Source of the DNA: Pseudoalteromonas carrageenovora IAM 12662
GTDB taxonomy: Bacteria > Pseudomonadota > Gammaproteobacteria > Enterobacterales > Alteromonadaceae
Length of the DNA stretch: 64,000 nucleotides
Reading direction: 5' to 3'
NCBI RefSeq assembly: GCF_900239935.1
Contig: NZ_LT965930.1
Location: forward strand, 79,982-143,981
In this document: positions 27,969-37,630 of the stretch, piece after piece
Layout: the number at the start of each line of letters is the position of its first letter
How positions within the stretch are numbered: the first letter of the stretch is position 1
Notes under the pieces: model-generated
The model's input: only the letters and a program-made list of their open reading frames with translations
Databases searched by the model: none
What the model was told of the DNA's origin: nothing
Made by a program: the position numbers and the translations under genes

Positions 27969-28342
27969 ATTAATTAGGTTAAACCAAATATTGAATATAA
28001 TAACAGCGTAATTGTTCTATACAATCAAAGAGAACCTTTGTTGGTAATTTATTTATTAAAAATCTATTTTTACTTTATGCATTAACTTAATCACGGCGAT
28101 TAGTGAACACTGATAAAAAGTCAAACTTAGCTTTGTTTTAATAAGTAGGATTCTAATTCTGCTCCGTAACATTACTTATCACCTTTTTATGAAAAATAAC
28201 TGGACTTAAAGTGTAGTGATGGCAGCTTTAAAACCGAAAGTTCAGGGGCTATAAATTACTGATTAATTGTAATGAAAACAGTTGAAATTATAGATTTATT
28301 AAGTTTTACTAAACCTGATAAAAGGAATAAACAGGACATATT
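27969..28342. other. Intergenic, no feature recognised
   Basis: 374 bp between umuC and the NYN gene. AT-rich, with no convincing gene, terminator hairpin or repeat. The NYN promoter should lie here. Confidence 0.5.
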
Positions 28343-29242
28343 ATGGAAAAAGTATTTGCAGTTTTAGTTGATGGTGAGAATTTTAAATCAGAAGCCTTTC
28401 CACGGGTGCTAGCCGAAGTTGAAAAGCACGGTTCAGTAGCGCTGAAGTGGGTATACGCTGACTGGACGAACGGTTGCAGTAAATCATGGGAGAATGTTCT
28501 GGAGATAACCGCCTCTCGGCCCAAACAACAGTTTCACTATACTAAAAAAGATGATGCTGACCATGCCTTGATTATGGACGCAATAGAGTTAATTAATAAT
28601 AACAAGCGTATAAACTCTGTGTGTTTGGTTACCAGTGATGGCGGTTTCGCTAGTTTAGCTCAACGTATAAGAGAATACGGTATTTACAGTATGGTTATAG
28701 GTGAGAAAAAATCACCCAAGAGATTAATTAGGGCTTGTGAAAACTTTGTCGATATAAATAACATAGATTTTGACGATATAATTGAAACTGACAAAGATCT
28801 TGATTTAGAGGCTTTATTAATTAAAGCATATAACCGTGCCGAAATTGATGGAGAAGCTTACCTAGGGAATTTTGGAACTGCAATCAAACGAATTGACCCC
28901 TCTTTCGACTATCGTAATTATCAAGTTGCTAGTCTCAAGAAACTTATAAAAAGCTGTGATGATATTTTCCATATTACCCAAGAGACTAATGATCGCTTTT
29001 ATTTCACTCTTAAGATGAAATTAGAAGGTGTCGAAGGCAAGCTTACCAAATGTTTTAAAGGTCAAGGGTATGGTTTTGCTAATTATAATAAAAGTAAGTT
29101 TTTTGTTCATAAAAGTGAATTCATTAACCCTGAAGATTGGAAGAATGTAAATCCAGGCTCAATAATCAAGTTCCAATTTGACGAGAAAAATTCGAAAAAT
29201 GGGAATGAGATCCGTGCTTTAAATATATCCATCGCTAGTTAA
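28343..29242 (+). CDS. NYN (PIN-like) nuclease with OST-HTH and cold-shock domains
   Basis: Predicted RNA-processing or RNA-degrading enzyme. The NYN domain (residues 1-150) keeps the acidic metal-binding residues: VLVDGENF (Asp10), KKDDADHALIMDAIEL and VTSDGGFASLAQRIREYG. An OST-HTH/LOTUS RNA-binding domain follows (about 155-215, LEALLIKAYNRAEIDGEAYLGNFGTAIKRIDPSFDYRNY). The C-terminal region, about 225-299, resembles a cold-shock OB fold (GQGYGFANYNKSKFFVHKSEF). The three-domain order implies an RNA-guided or structured-RNA target. It is a single-gene unit in the defence-rich segment, with no nearby partner on the same strand, so a stand-alone anti-phage or RNA surveillance role is possible (inference). 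Confidence 0.85.
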   Translation: MEKVFAVLVDGENFKSEAFPRVLAEVEKHGSVALKWVYADWTNGCSKSWENVLEITASRPKQQFHYTKKDDADHALIMDAIELINNNKRINSVCLVTSDGGFASLAQRIREYGIYSMVIGEKKSPKRLIRACENFVDINNIDFDDIIETDKDLDLEALLIKAYNRAEIDGEAYLGNFGTAIKRIDPSFDYRNYQVASLKKLIKSCDDIFHITQETNDRFYFTLKMKLEGVEGKLTKCFKGQGYGFANYNKSKFFVHKSEFINPEDWKNVNPGSIIKFQFDEKNSKNGNEIRALNISIAS

Positions 29243-29266
29243 CTAAACAGCCATAACAATGCTTTT

Positions 29267-29306
29267 CGACTATATTTTTGGCTTATGTCATCTATAGTCG
29301 TAAGCC
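29267..29306 (+). terminator. Overlapping hairpins after the NYN gene
   Basis: CGACTATA (29267-29274) pairs with TATAGTCG (29293-29300). GGCTTA (29280-29285) pairs with TAAGCC (29301-29306). The two stems interlock, so they are mutually exclusive or form a pseudoknot. This lies 25 bp after the stop. The rest of 29307-29643 holds only a dispersed repeat copy. Confidence 0.4.
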
Positions 29307-29402
29307 CAACTACTTTTTTATAGTAAAAAACAAGCCGTAGTATTTATAACAATAAATATCTTTAGGCTACCCATTTCACATAGTTGAGGTTAGAGCGAGT
29401 AG

Positions 29403-29446
29403 CGGACGGTCGGGTAAACTCGTTTTTGGACATTTCTGAGTTAGAT
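29403..29446. repeat. Dispersed repeat, second copy
   Basis: CGGTCGGGTAAACTCG followed by TTTTTGGACA and GAGTTAGA repeats the block at 17001-17038 with few changes, but lacks the AGAGCCG hairpin. Confidence 0.6.
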
Positions 29447-29643
29447 CATCAGCTCTATTTTTTGGCTTCAAATAACCTCTGATATTGCAAATAACCAGTA
29501 CTCGTTGCTGAGGCTGACAGTTTTTCGCTCGTTATTGGACAAAAAGAGCTTAAGGTTATTATATTAATCAATGGTAATACTCATTAGATTTTGTAGGGGA
29601 AACGAGGGAACTTAGCTGATTACCTCGCCCTGATTAACATTAG

Positions 29644-32600
29644 CTAGTACTGGTCAAGACTAAAATTATATTCATCAATATTGAAATCATCATAGTGATT
29701 TTCTCGAGTTAAAACTGATACAGAACAGAGATAAATATCTGGCTTATCTTGTAACTCTCTTTCTAACCATGCATTATTATTGTGATCGAATATGGTACAC
29801 GTGCCATAAAGTGATTTGATTTTTTTGGGGTGAGATAAAGAATGTACTGAAGGCCAAAATATAGATTCTGCAATCTGTTTCTCACCCAAAAAAAGTGATG
29901 TTTGAAAAGCATTATGCTTAGCGCTGATTTTTTCATCAGTAAGCGGTATATACAGCCCTCTCGATTCAAGATCAATTTGCCAATACCCTATCCTTGTAAG
30001 AGGATGAATAGTACCAAATAATGGGTGGCAGTTATCATACTTACTGTAAGAGCTAAGTTTGATCTTAAATTGTAAATCAGTCCTTAGTTTATCTCCAAAA
30101 CTAAATCCAATATCACCACGTGATATATTAAAATCCACATCATATTGATTTGTTTTTTTCGCTAAAAGAATCGTTATATCGATCCACTTGTTTGAATCAA
30201 TCTTGAGAGGAAACGACAACGCTCCAAGATCCAAAACCTCACTATAATTAGTTATACAATTACCTAAATATTTACGTATATTACTTTCAGATACATCTTG
30301 ACCAAACTCCCATTCAGGTAGCCAAACTGGCTTATTCTGAATAGATGTTACATATACAGGCTCTACAGGAAAAGCAAGAGTAGAAACAGATTCTGAATAA
30401 TCACGAGGCATGCCAAATACGTTTTCCGCTATATTTAGAACATTGAGAAATGCTGACCGACCTCGATGACTATTACGAGTAAAAAAATTACCAGTACTTT
30501 TACGATCACTACTCAGGAAATAATCAATATTATCCCAACGAGGTTTTATTCGCTCACAACTGCTTATCCATTCTGAGTGATATAAAATCAAGAAAGGAAT
30601 TCCAGTTTTTTCTTCTAGATTTTCTAATTCAGAATGGAAAGCTAGTGGTACTTCGGTTCCTTGCGCTTTCTGAAAGCCAAAATCATTTGCATAATCATTA
30701 AAATCAGGTACGAGTTCTTTTGCATATTCACCATAGCCATCAATTTTCGACAGTATTACATCTAAAATCATATCTGAGAGTCTAGAGCGAGCTTTTATAT
30801 AAAAAGCTATATTTTCTTTTGCTTCATAGCCTTTCTGCTTTGCCAACCAGAATACCACTAGTATTTCAACAACTTCTGATTCTAATAATTTTCTTGCTAA
30901 TTCAGCAAGCAATAGCCTCTCGATGTTAACTGTATGAGTTTTGTCACAGAGTAAACCAGCTATTTGGCTAGCAACTTGGAGTTTAATTTTAGGTACAGGC
31001 CAGGCAAGTCGACTAATCAATATATTTGCATTTTTTAAATCTTCGGATTCCCCAACCACCCATGACCAATTAGGTTGTACTAAAGGTAAATTAGCAGTTT
31101 CTTTTTCAATTTCACAAATCATTGATAAAGCTAATGAATTAGCTTCATCTACTCTATTAGCTTCGGCTAAGAGGAATGCTAATGTTTTATTAGGGATGAT
31201 TAAATTACCTACCTCTTTGCTCCAAGGATCAATCTGAGTGGTAGTTTTAGACAAGAATTCATTAACTCTGCTTGGATAATGTTTAGCCACCTTTTTAAGT
31301 CTATCAAATGAAGCTTCTGAAGTCTCATACCAAGAAGACCAACCTCGCATTTCGACTTGAGCTTTCACAAGTACGTTAAACGCTTTCCGAGGTCCATATA
31401 TTTGTCTACAACTAACAAATAAAGGGTCTAGAAGATATTTAGAATTCCCTAGATCTAGCTCTTTTTCCAATAAAATAGAATATAGATGATTTACTAACTC
31501 TGACTCTTCTCCTCTAGTAAGCCAGAAGTTATACCACATTAAATAAAATTCTTTCGAAGGTCGGCAAGTTAACAGAATATCAAATTGGCTAGGAAGATAA
31601 TCAGCAGGATTTAACTTACTTTCATCCTTCGCTACATCTTCTTCTTTATTTTCGTCTATGGAAATTTCAATACCAGAGCGGTTTAACTCGTCAATTATAT
31701 TTTGAGCAGATAAATCCCCATCACCTGCTCGACTCGATATGATTTTCAACTGGTCATTCGTTAACCCAGTGAAAGAAAGTGCTTTCGCGAAAATTGATGA
31801 AAGATCTGTGTACTTCAAAAAGTATTCAAGAGAAGTATCTGCGTGATACCACTCTCCGTCATTGACTTCTTGATTGTATTTTGAAGCTATTGCAGAAATA
31901 TTGTATTTAGCGCTAATCCTAGCAATATCAGATAAAGCAAACCGAGTATGGTCACCATCAGTAAACTCGCACACATTAAAGGCTAAAGGAGCTACCCGCT
32001 CTAATAAATTGACAGCCTTGTCAAGATCTCTATCCGCAATGTATTCTATAGCTTCTATAGTATCATTAATCGTCATGTCTTTATGGTGTACATAGCCTAA
32101 TACGTAATCCCATGACAGCTTAGTGTGCCATTTCATCGAATCATAATTAGCATGACGTAAAGCAATTGAAGCTAGTTCCACATTTCTATTTGTTCTTGCA
32201 TTCGTATCCTCTAATGTATGAGCTTGGTGAGTAATATCTTTTTCAATTAATAGATTTACAGCTTCATCAGTAAGTAAGTTGTCTCCACTCTCATAGTACC
32301 AAAGCCTAAACCATTCAATGTCTAATACATCAATTTCGAATGCATTTTTTAATATGGTATAATCAATCTTACTTCGACTGAACACTACTGCACAATTTGC
32401 TGCGATACGTATCCAATCTCGCTTAAATTTAATATCTTCTCGCCTTATGTTCCAATTTGTTGAGGTGCTTTCTTCTATAGCAGTGCTCATGAAACATAAG
32501 TCATCAAAAGTTACTTCTCCGTGTTCTATAAAAATCTCAGAGAACATATCAGCAAAAATACAAAGCTGTTTGTAATATTTAGACAGATCGATTCGTTCAC

Positions 32601-35367
32601 GTTCTACGTTTACAGAAAGCCAGCAGAAGTCACCACTGGCATTTAAGCGAACAAGTAAACTTTCATAAAACCACTCATCGTAAGAAACTTTAGGCGTTAT
32701 ATTACCCCCCCCGACACTGTAGATTGTAGAGATTGGTAGTTGTTTAACTTTACCTACTTCCTTATATAAGATTGATAGATGACTATGTTTAAAATTATTA
32801 AATTCTTTCCAAGCTGTTAAATCTACCTCTTCCACAATACTTAACATGATCGTCGCAGTTTCGATTAAATATTTAGTGTTTTCATTGGTAACCTTACTAT
32901 GCAACTTGATTAATAATCTTAAGTCACCCTTAATTTTTAAAGCAGTAATAAACTCATTTATATATTCGGTAGGCCATTTAAGTATGTGTTCATTATTGCT
33001 TAACCATGCTCCATCAAAACACTCTGTTATCACAGATGCTCGAATAAGAAGTAAATCGTCAGAACGGCTATTACTTTGCATTCTCGAGCTATATATATCT
33101 AATTCACTGCGGTGACGACTAAGGGCTAGTTCAGTAATTTTTTTAGCATTATATTCATCCTCTCTATACCAAAGAGTAATTGCTAAGATAGACAGCATCT
33201 TAGGTGAATACTCAGCTTTCATTGCTATTAGTTCATTTATCAAACACGAAGGAGCAGAAACTAAACTGCTTATCTTCAATTTTGATAAGTCCTCGAGCTG
33301 AAAATTTGGACCATTAATCAACCGCGCTTTTAAAGAACGATGGCTATAAGCTTCATCGAACTTAAACTCCATAAACGCATAATGCTCCGCGCATTCAAGT
33401 AATCTTAAAATACTACTGTCATCATAACCTTCAGATAATCGTTCAAGTACCCACGTTCTAGTTATGCCTTCTCTAAGAGGTATTTCGTCACCTAAACGTC
33501 CTTTACATAGCCAAAGCCAGCATGCATTAATATGTTCTGGAGCACTATTTTCAAGCCAATGACATACTTTGGGTAAGAGCTTATCAACTCTAGCTTCATG
33601 TTCAGCAACGGTTTTAACAAATACAATTAAACTTTCATGAAAAGGTCTCAAGCCAGATAATGAATCATGAAGTAAATGTACAACGCTATCAACACTAGGA
33701 GTGTTAAGAGGGTTCTCTTCCAACAGGTCAGAAAATGAATTCTGTGGCCAAAGAAAATTAAAGTCACAGCATAAGTGTAAAATATCTTTTTGAGGACCAT
33801 TCAATGTACGCCAAATCGATTTGTAATAAGTTTCAATTTTACCGTCTTCACATGGAGGAAGCTGTTCTATTGCATATTTAGAAAGCCCATTTCCTGACGA
33901 GATTAAATATTCACAGGAATATATAACATGCAGTGGGTAACCATTTGTAATTGATGTGAGAGCTTCGGCAGACTCGTTTAAAACTTCACCTTTGATTTCC
34001 TCATGGAACGTTTGCTTAAGACGATTTGATTTTAATTGATACTCCAAATAGCATTTTATTGCATTACCTGTCATTGCAGGTAACTCATCCCATTCACTTT
34101 TTGGGCATTCTCTAATCAATGAATCTGGCAGCATGGCTTCATTTACAGGTTGCGTGCCTATAACTAAAACAACATTATCATGGGTGGGAATTAACTGATT
34201 GAATAACTCATCAAGTGGTTTTTTGTTTTTATTATTATCCCGCCACACATGATCTAAACCATCGATAATAACCACAAAAGGAGTTTTGTTTTTTTTGTTA
34301 AAATCGCCACATTCTTTTAACGCTAAATTTAAATTTTCCGATTCATATTTATTTAAATCTACAACATCATATTTACTCGTAATTTGAGTCATCAAATCTT
34401 CAGAAACTATCCTTGGACTTAAACGGTCATTGGTTCGATCGTCTAACGAAAGAAAATAGTGGTGTCTCACATATGGGATTTTATGCTCTTTTAATTCCTC
34501 ACAGAAATAACTTAAATAAGTGCTTTTCCCCTTACCAGGGGAGCCTGTAAGTACATGTATATTCGATTCAAGTTGGATGATTTTTTGTAGAAAATATTGG
34601 TGAAAATCTTCATCCGGTAACACATAGTGCTCTGGAATAATAAAACTTTGAGGTATTGGTTCTGGACGTTTCGTAGATATCACGCCCCTTATATCTTCGA
34701 GCGTAATCCAACCACCTTCAGTCGGCTGATTTTTAAATTTAGACCAGTCCCTAGATTTATTAATTAGGCGGTGTACGCCAGCCTCATCGGTTAACTTTCT
34801 TAATGATTCTTCTATATCGATACTTAATGTTTTATAACTTAGGTCACTGTGATGAACGTCTAGAACAGAAAATAAGAGTCTAGCTTTTTCTTCACTACCA
34901 AGTTGCACTACTATTTCATCTTGTGTTTCTATTGGTATTAGATCGTAAATAATTTTATTATCATTTAACGCACATTCAACGTCTCTTTCTGGTATTTTGT
35001 TCGTGAGTAAAATAACGTTTTCTGTGTTTTCAATTGAAATATCATCAATTGCATCTGAAAATTTTTGAAGTAAAGTACGTGACCTTTCCGTTTTTCCACT
35101 TTTTTTCAGTAACCACTCCCAAGAAAGCAGATTATTATCAGTATTTGGGGTGAATTTCACTTGTATATAATCACGCTTTAAATTTTGTCGCTCACAAACG
35201 ATGTCATCAATACCTTGGGGAATACAGTCTTCAGAGTCATCGACCTCGAAACCAATGCGCTTGTATCTAGTTGGAGAATTTAACCAACTAGCTAACAATT
35301 TAACACCATGTAGTGTTTGATATTCATATCCTGTATAAGTTATTGCGCTTGATTTGACCTCGAACAT
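29644..35367 (-). CDS. Giant STAND NTPase with DUF4297-like nuclease N-terminus (anti-phage type)
   Basis: A protein of about 1907 residues. The N-terminus (SSAITYTGYEYQTLHGVKLL, then DDIVCERQNLKRDYIQVKF) resembles DUF4297/Cap4-type PD-(D/E)xK nucleases, with an acidic pair and QVK. A STAND-type NTPase follows, with Walker A TGSPGKGKST near residue 280 and Walker B FVVIIDGLDHVW near 370. About 1400 C-terminal residues are helical repeats suited to sensing a ligand. This effector-NTPase-sensor order is that of Avs-type and other STAND immune proteins. The frame opens at 35412, but the ATG at 35367 has AGGAAG at good spacing. A TATAAT (complement of 35404-35409) overlaps the upstream ATG, favouring the shorter form. 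No partner gene is needed. Confidence 0.82.
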   Translation of the reverse strand: MFEVKSSAITYTGYEYQTLHGVKLLASWLNSPTRYKRIGFEVDDSEDCIPQGIDDIVCERQNLKRDYIQVKFTPNTDNNLLSWEWLLKKSGKTERSRTLLQKFSDAIDDISIENTENVILLTNKIPERDVECALNDNKIIYDLIPIETQDEIVVQLGSEEKARLLFSVLDVHHSDLSYKTLSIDIEESLRKLTDEAGVHRLINKSRDWSKFKNQPTEGGWITLEDIRGVISTKRPEPIPQSFIIPEHYVLPDEDFHQYFLQKIIQLESNIHVLTGSPGKGKSTYLSYFCEELKEHKIPYVRHHYFLSLDDRTNDRLSPRIVSEDLMTQITSKYDVVDLNKYESENLNLALKECGDFNKKNKTPFVVIIDGLDHVWRDNNKNKKPLDELFNQLIPTHDNVVLVIGTQPVNEAMLPDSLIRECPKSEWDELPAMTGNAIKCYLEYQLKSNRLKQTFHEEIKGEVLNESAEALTSITNGYPLHVIYSCEYLISSGNGLSKYAIEQLPPCEDGKIETYYKSIWRTLNGPQKDILHLCCDFNFLWPQNSFSDLLEENPLNTPSVDSVVHLLHDSLSGLRPFHESLIVFVKTVAEHEARVDKLLPKVCHWLENSAPEHINACWLWLCKGRLGDEIPLREGITRTWVLERLSEGYDDSSILRLLECAEHYAFMEFKFDEAYSHRSLKARLINGPNFQLEDLSKLKISSLVSAPSCLINELIAMKAEYSPKMLSILAITLWYREDEYNAKKITELALSRHRSELDIYSSRMQSNSRSDDLLLIRASVITECFDGAWLSNNEHILKWPTEYINEFITALKIKGDLRLLIKLHSKVTNENTKYLIETATIMLSIVEEVDLTAWKEFNNFKHSHLSILYKEVGKVKQLPISTIYSVGGGNITPKVSYDEWFYESLLVRLNASGDFCWLSVNVERERIDLSKYYKQLCIFADMFSEIFIEHGEVTFDDLCFMSTAIEESTSTNWNIRREDIKFKRDWIRIAANCAVVFSRSKIDYTILKNAFEIDVLDIEWFRLWYYESGDNLLTDEAVNLLIEKDITHQAHTLEDTNARTNRNVELASIALRHANYDSMKWHTKLSWDYVLGYVHHKDMTINDTIEAIEYIADRDLDKAVNLLERVAPLAFNVCEFTDGDHTRFALSDIARISAKYNISAIASKYNQEVNDGEWYHADTSLEYFLKYTDLSSIFAKALSFTGLTNDQLKIISSRAGDGDLSAQNIIDELNRSGIEISIDENKEEDVAKDESKLNPADYLPSQFDILLTCRPSKEFYLMWYNFWLTRGEESELVNHLYSILLEKELDLGNSKYLLDPLFVSCRQIYGPRKAFNVLVKAQVEMRGWSSWYETSEASFDRLKKVAKHYPSRVNEFLSKTTTQIDPWSKEVGNLIIPNKTLAFLLAEANRVDEANSLALSMICEIEKETANLPLVQPNWSWVVGESEDLKNANILISRLAWPVPKIKLQVASQIAGLLCDKTHTVNIERLLLAELARKLLESEVVEILVVFWLAKQKGYEAKENIAFYIKARSRLSDMILDVILSKIDGYGEYAKELVPDFNDYANDFGFQKAQGTEVPLAFHSELENLEEKTGIPFLILYHSEWISSCERIKPRWDNIDYFLSSDRKSTGNFFTRNSHRGRSAFLNVLNIAENVFGMPRDYSESVSTLAFPVEPVYVTSIQNKPVWLPEWEFGQDVSESNIRKYLGNCITNYSEVLDLGALSFPLKIDSNKWIDITILLAKKTNQYDVDFNISRGDIGFSFGDKLRTDLQFKIKLSSYSKYDNCHPLFGTIHPLTRIGYWQIDLESRGLYIPLTDEKISAKHNAFQTSLFLGEKQIAESIFWPSVHSLSHPKKIKSLYGTCTIFDHNNNAWLERELQDKPDIYLCSVSVLTRENHYDDFNIDEYNFSLDQY

Positions 35368-35556
35368 GCCACTTCCTAAGGTTTTACTGAAATTAATAAA
35401 AACATTATACATTGATTAATAGTCGTAAATAATCAAAGTTATACTGATGTTCCCTCGATTCTGTGAGCACCTTACATACATGAGAAAAACTTGGTCAAAT
35501 TGCGGCTTGTTGAAATGAGACATTAATCAGTCTAAACACAGAAAGGGGCAAAGGTG

Positions 35557-35575
35557 AGCCAGCGTTGATCTGGCT
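35557..35575 (-). terminator. Weak hairpin after the GIY-YIG gene
   Basis: AGCCAG (35557-35562) pairs with CTGGCT (35570-35575), 28 bp past the stop of the gene at 35603. There is no strong T tract. The adjacent GGGGCAAAGG is a motif shared with the recombinase downstream regions. Confidence 0.35.
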
Positions 35576-35602
35576 GACTCGAAGACGGACAAAACTGTTA
35601 AA

Positions 35603-37045
35603 TCATGCGGCATCACTAAGACGGAGGCTTTCGTAATAGTCTTCCGCCAGAGCGGTCATTTTGAACTGAGCATCTACTCCAGCGATCTTTTCAACGGCAT
35701 CTTTAATTTCCTCTAGATCGACACTGAAGAACTCCTTACGAATGTTAACTGCATTAACACGTTGAGAATGGAATTCACGGTGCAAAGCTGTTTCGAGTGC
35801 AGGTGCATCATCAGTATAAATCATGGCATGTACGTCAAATGGGAATGGTACACTGGCATCACCAAGCTCTTTAACTCTGTCCATAGGCTCTAGCCTACGC
35901 GTTAAACCTATCTTGTAAACATCTTCTCCAAAGGAACCAATGTTACTTATCACGTACACATGGCCCTTACGAGTTTGTTCCGCCATACTCTTGGCACGTT
36001 CTTCTTTGGCTTCAGCTTCGGCCAATTGCAGCTCTAGAATGGCTATTCTTTGTTCCATTTCACTACGTTCTTGTTCATTAGCTTGAGCAAGCTCTTGCTG
36101 AGCTTTATCAAGAAGGTTTCGATACATTTTTTCTTCTTTCTCAGCTTCAGCAATAGCTTTTTCAAACTCCTTTATTGCTCTCTGCTCTTCACGAATTTGC
36201 TCTTTGATGAGCTTCTGCTCGGCAATTTCTTCCTGCTTCTTCAGGGTATATTGATACTGAAGCTTACATTCTTCGAATTTTAGTTCGATGTAGTCAATAT
36301 CAAAGCCACACTCCATTGTCGCAGCTGACTTTTCTAGATTGTTTGCTAGTTTCTCGATTCGTTCCAGCGTACGACCAAATGAGCTTGGTGAAACCTTGCC
36401 AATAAGCATGTCACATTCAATATTGAACGCAGTTAGCATTAGCTTAACTTGACCATTGAGGATTTTTTTATTCAAAGACTTATCATTAGAAATAACGGTC
36501 GTTTCAGGGAAGGTGACTGCGGTTTTCGCTTTAATCATGTCTTTTTGCTGCTGCCGTATGTCTTTGATCTCTTCAGAATAGCGAGTTGATGTTTCGTAGA
36601 GATATTGTGGCATTTCAAAATGACCATGAGCAGTATATTCATCGAGTCGTGAATACAAGTCTATCCCACCCATAAGCTCGTTCAGATCCTGTTCGCTCTT
36701 TTCAATATTGGCATTAAGTTCATTTAGAGTGTTTTGGGCCGCGTCAAGAGACTGTTGCTGCTCTAGAATACTAACTTTAAGAGAGTCATCTTGTCCTTTC
36801 AAAGCTTGTAGGTCGGCAGTTTCAGCGTTAATTTTGGAAAGCGCCTGCTTTGCTATCTCATTAGTTTGCTGAAGAGATTCATTTGCTTTCTTTAATGTCT
36901 CGTGCTCTTCTTTGGCTTTCTTTAACGCTTCATCTATTGACTTGTACTGTCCAACTTTTTTATCCGCAGAGCGTTTCGTCACTATATAGGTCAGCAAAAC
37001 TGCTAACAAAGATATGCCTGCTAATATCAGTAAATTATTATCCAT
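35603..37045 (-). CDS. Membrane-anchored DUF4041 coiled coil with T5orf172 GIY-YIG nuclease
   Basis: A 480-residue protein. A single N-terminal transmembrane helix (LLILAGISLLAVLLTYIV, residues 4-21) is followed by a long coiled coil, about 30-130, and a DUF4041-type region around 130-260 (DLYSRLDEYTAHGHFEMPQYLYETSTRY). A second coiled coil runs to about 355. The C-terminal T5orf172/MUG113 GIY-YIG nuclease (GHVYVISNIGSFGEDVYKIGLTRR, with Glu in ALETALHREF) ends the protein. It would hold a nuclease at the inner membrane. It starts 3 bp after the end of the small basic gene upstream. DUF4041-T5orf172 proteins are found in prophages and defence islands, but I know of no defined system for this membrane form. 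Confidence 0.82.
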   Translation of the reverse strand: MDNNLLILAGISLLAVLLTYIVTKRSADKKVGQYKSIDEALKKAKEEHETLKKANESLQQTNEIAKQALSKINAETADLQALKGQDDSLKVSILEQQQSLDAAQNTLNELNANIEKSEQDLNELMGGIDLYSRLDEYTAHGHFEMPQYLYETSTRYSEEIKDIRQQQKDMIKAKTAVTFPETTVISNDKSLNKKILNGQVKLMLTAFNIECDMLIGKVSPSSFGRTLERIEKLANNLEKSAATMECGFDIDYIELKFEECKLQYQYTLKKQEEIAEQKLIKEQIREEQRAIKEFEKAIAEAEKEEKMYRNLLDKAQQELAQANEQERSEMEQRIAILELQLAEAEAKEERAKSMAEQTRKGHVYVISNIGSFGEDVYKIGLTRRLEPMDRVKELGDASVPFPFDVHAMIYTDDAPALETALHREFHSQRVNAVNIRKEFFSVDLEEIKDAVEKIAGVDAQFKMTALAEDYYESLRLSDAA

Positions 37046-37048
37046 TGT

Positions 37049-37363
37049 TTACCTTAAAACCTCTTGTATGAATTGCTTTCTAAGTGCGGCTCGTTCTTCG
37101 CAGCGGTCTTGGTACTCTTCATTTGCATTTGATAGCGCATTTTTAAATGCTTGCTTTGCTGCGGATTGTTGCTGTCTTACTTGCCGCTTTAGTTCTCGCT
37201 GAGCTTCACGCACACCTTTTTCATGCTCTCTAAGTGCTTGAGCTTCAGCACGTTGCCGAGCTTTCTCTCTACGCTGAGTTTCGCGGGCGGCTTGTTTGTT
37301 GGCCCTATCTATAGCTTTAACAACCTTTATAGCCGTCCTTAAACCACTTCCTCGTCTGGCCAA
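37049..37363 (-). CDS. Small basic coiled-coil protein, partner of the GIY-YIG gene
   Basis: A 104-residue protein made almost entirely of Arg, Gln, Ala, Glu and Lys in a continuous helix (RREKARQRAEAQALREHEKGVREAQRELKRQVRQQQSA). It is strongly basic, so nucleic-acid binding or coiled-coil pairing with the downstream protein is likely (inference). It lies 3 bp upstream of the DUF4041 gene and is surely co-transcribed. I do not recognise a family. Confidence 0.7.
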   Translation of the reverse strand: MARRGSGLRTAIKVVKAIDRANKQAARETQRREKARQRAEAQALREHEKGVREAQRELKRQVRQQQSAAKQAFKNALSNANEEYQDRCEERAALRKQFIQEVLR

Positions 37364-37630
37364 TGCATTTCTCCTCTAAGCAAATTAGAATTATGCTTCC
37401 GATGCTAGCACAACAAAATTGGAAGGGTTACATTGAAATCAAACAGATTACATAAAGTCTATAGCTATGAGAGCGCTAAGGTTTCAAATATCTATGTTTC
37501 TTATAGGCAGATTAGCTCCTTGTTTTGAGTTAGAAAAAATATTCCAAATGATGGCATGGGGAGTAATGGCTCATGCAGTCGCTGACTAATCTTGGGGCAA
37601 AGGCAGCATAAGAACACAGCCTGCGCAAAA

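Noticed and set aside
36050..36283. Small Phe/Leu-rich membrane protein on the plus strand
   Set aside because: It is the complement of Glu/Lys-rich coiled-coil codons in the GIY-YIG gene and has no ribosome site.
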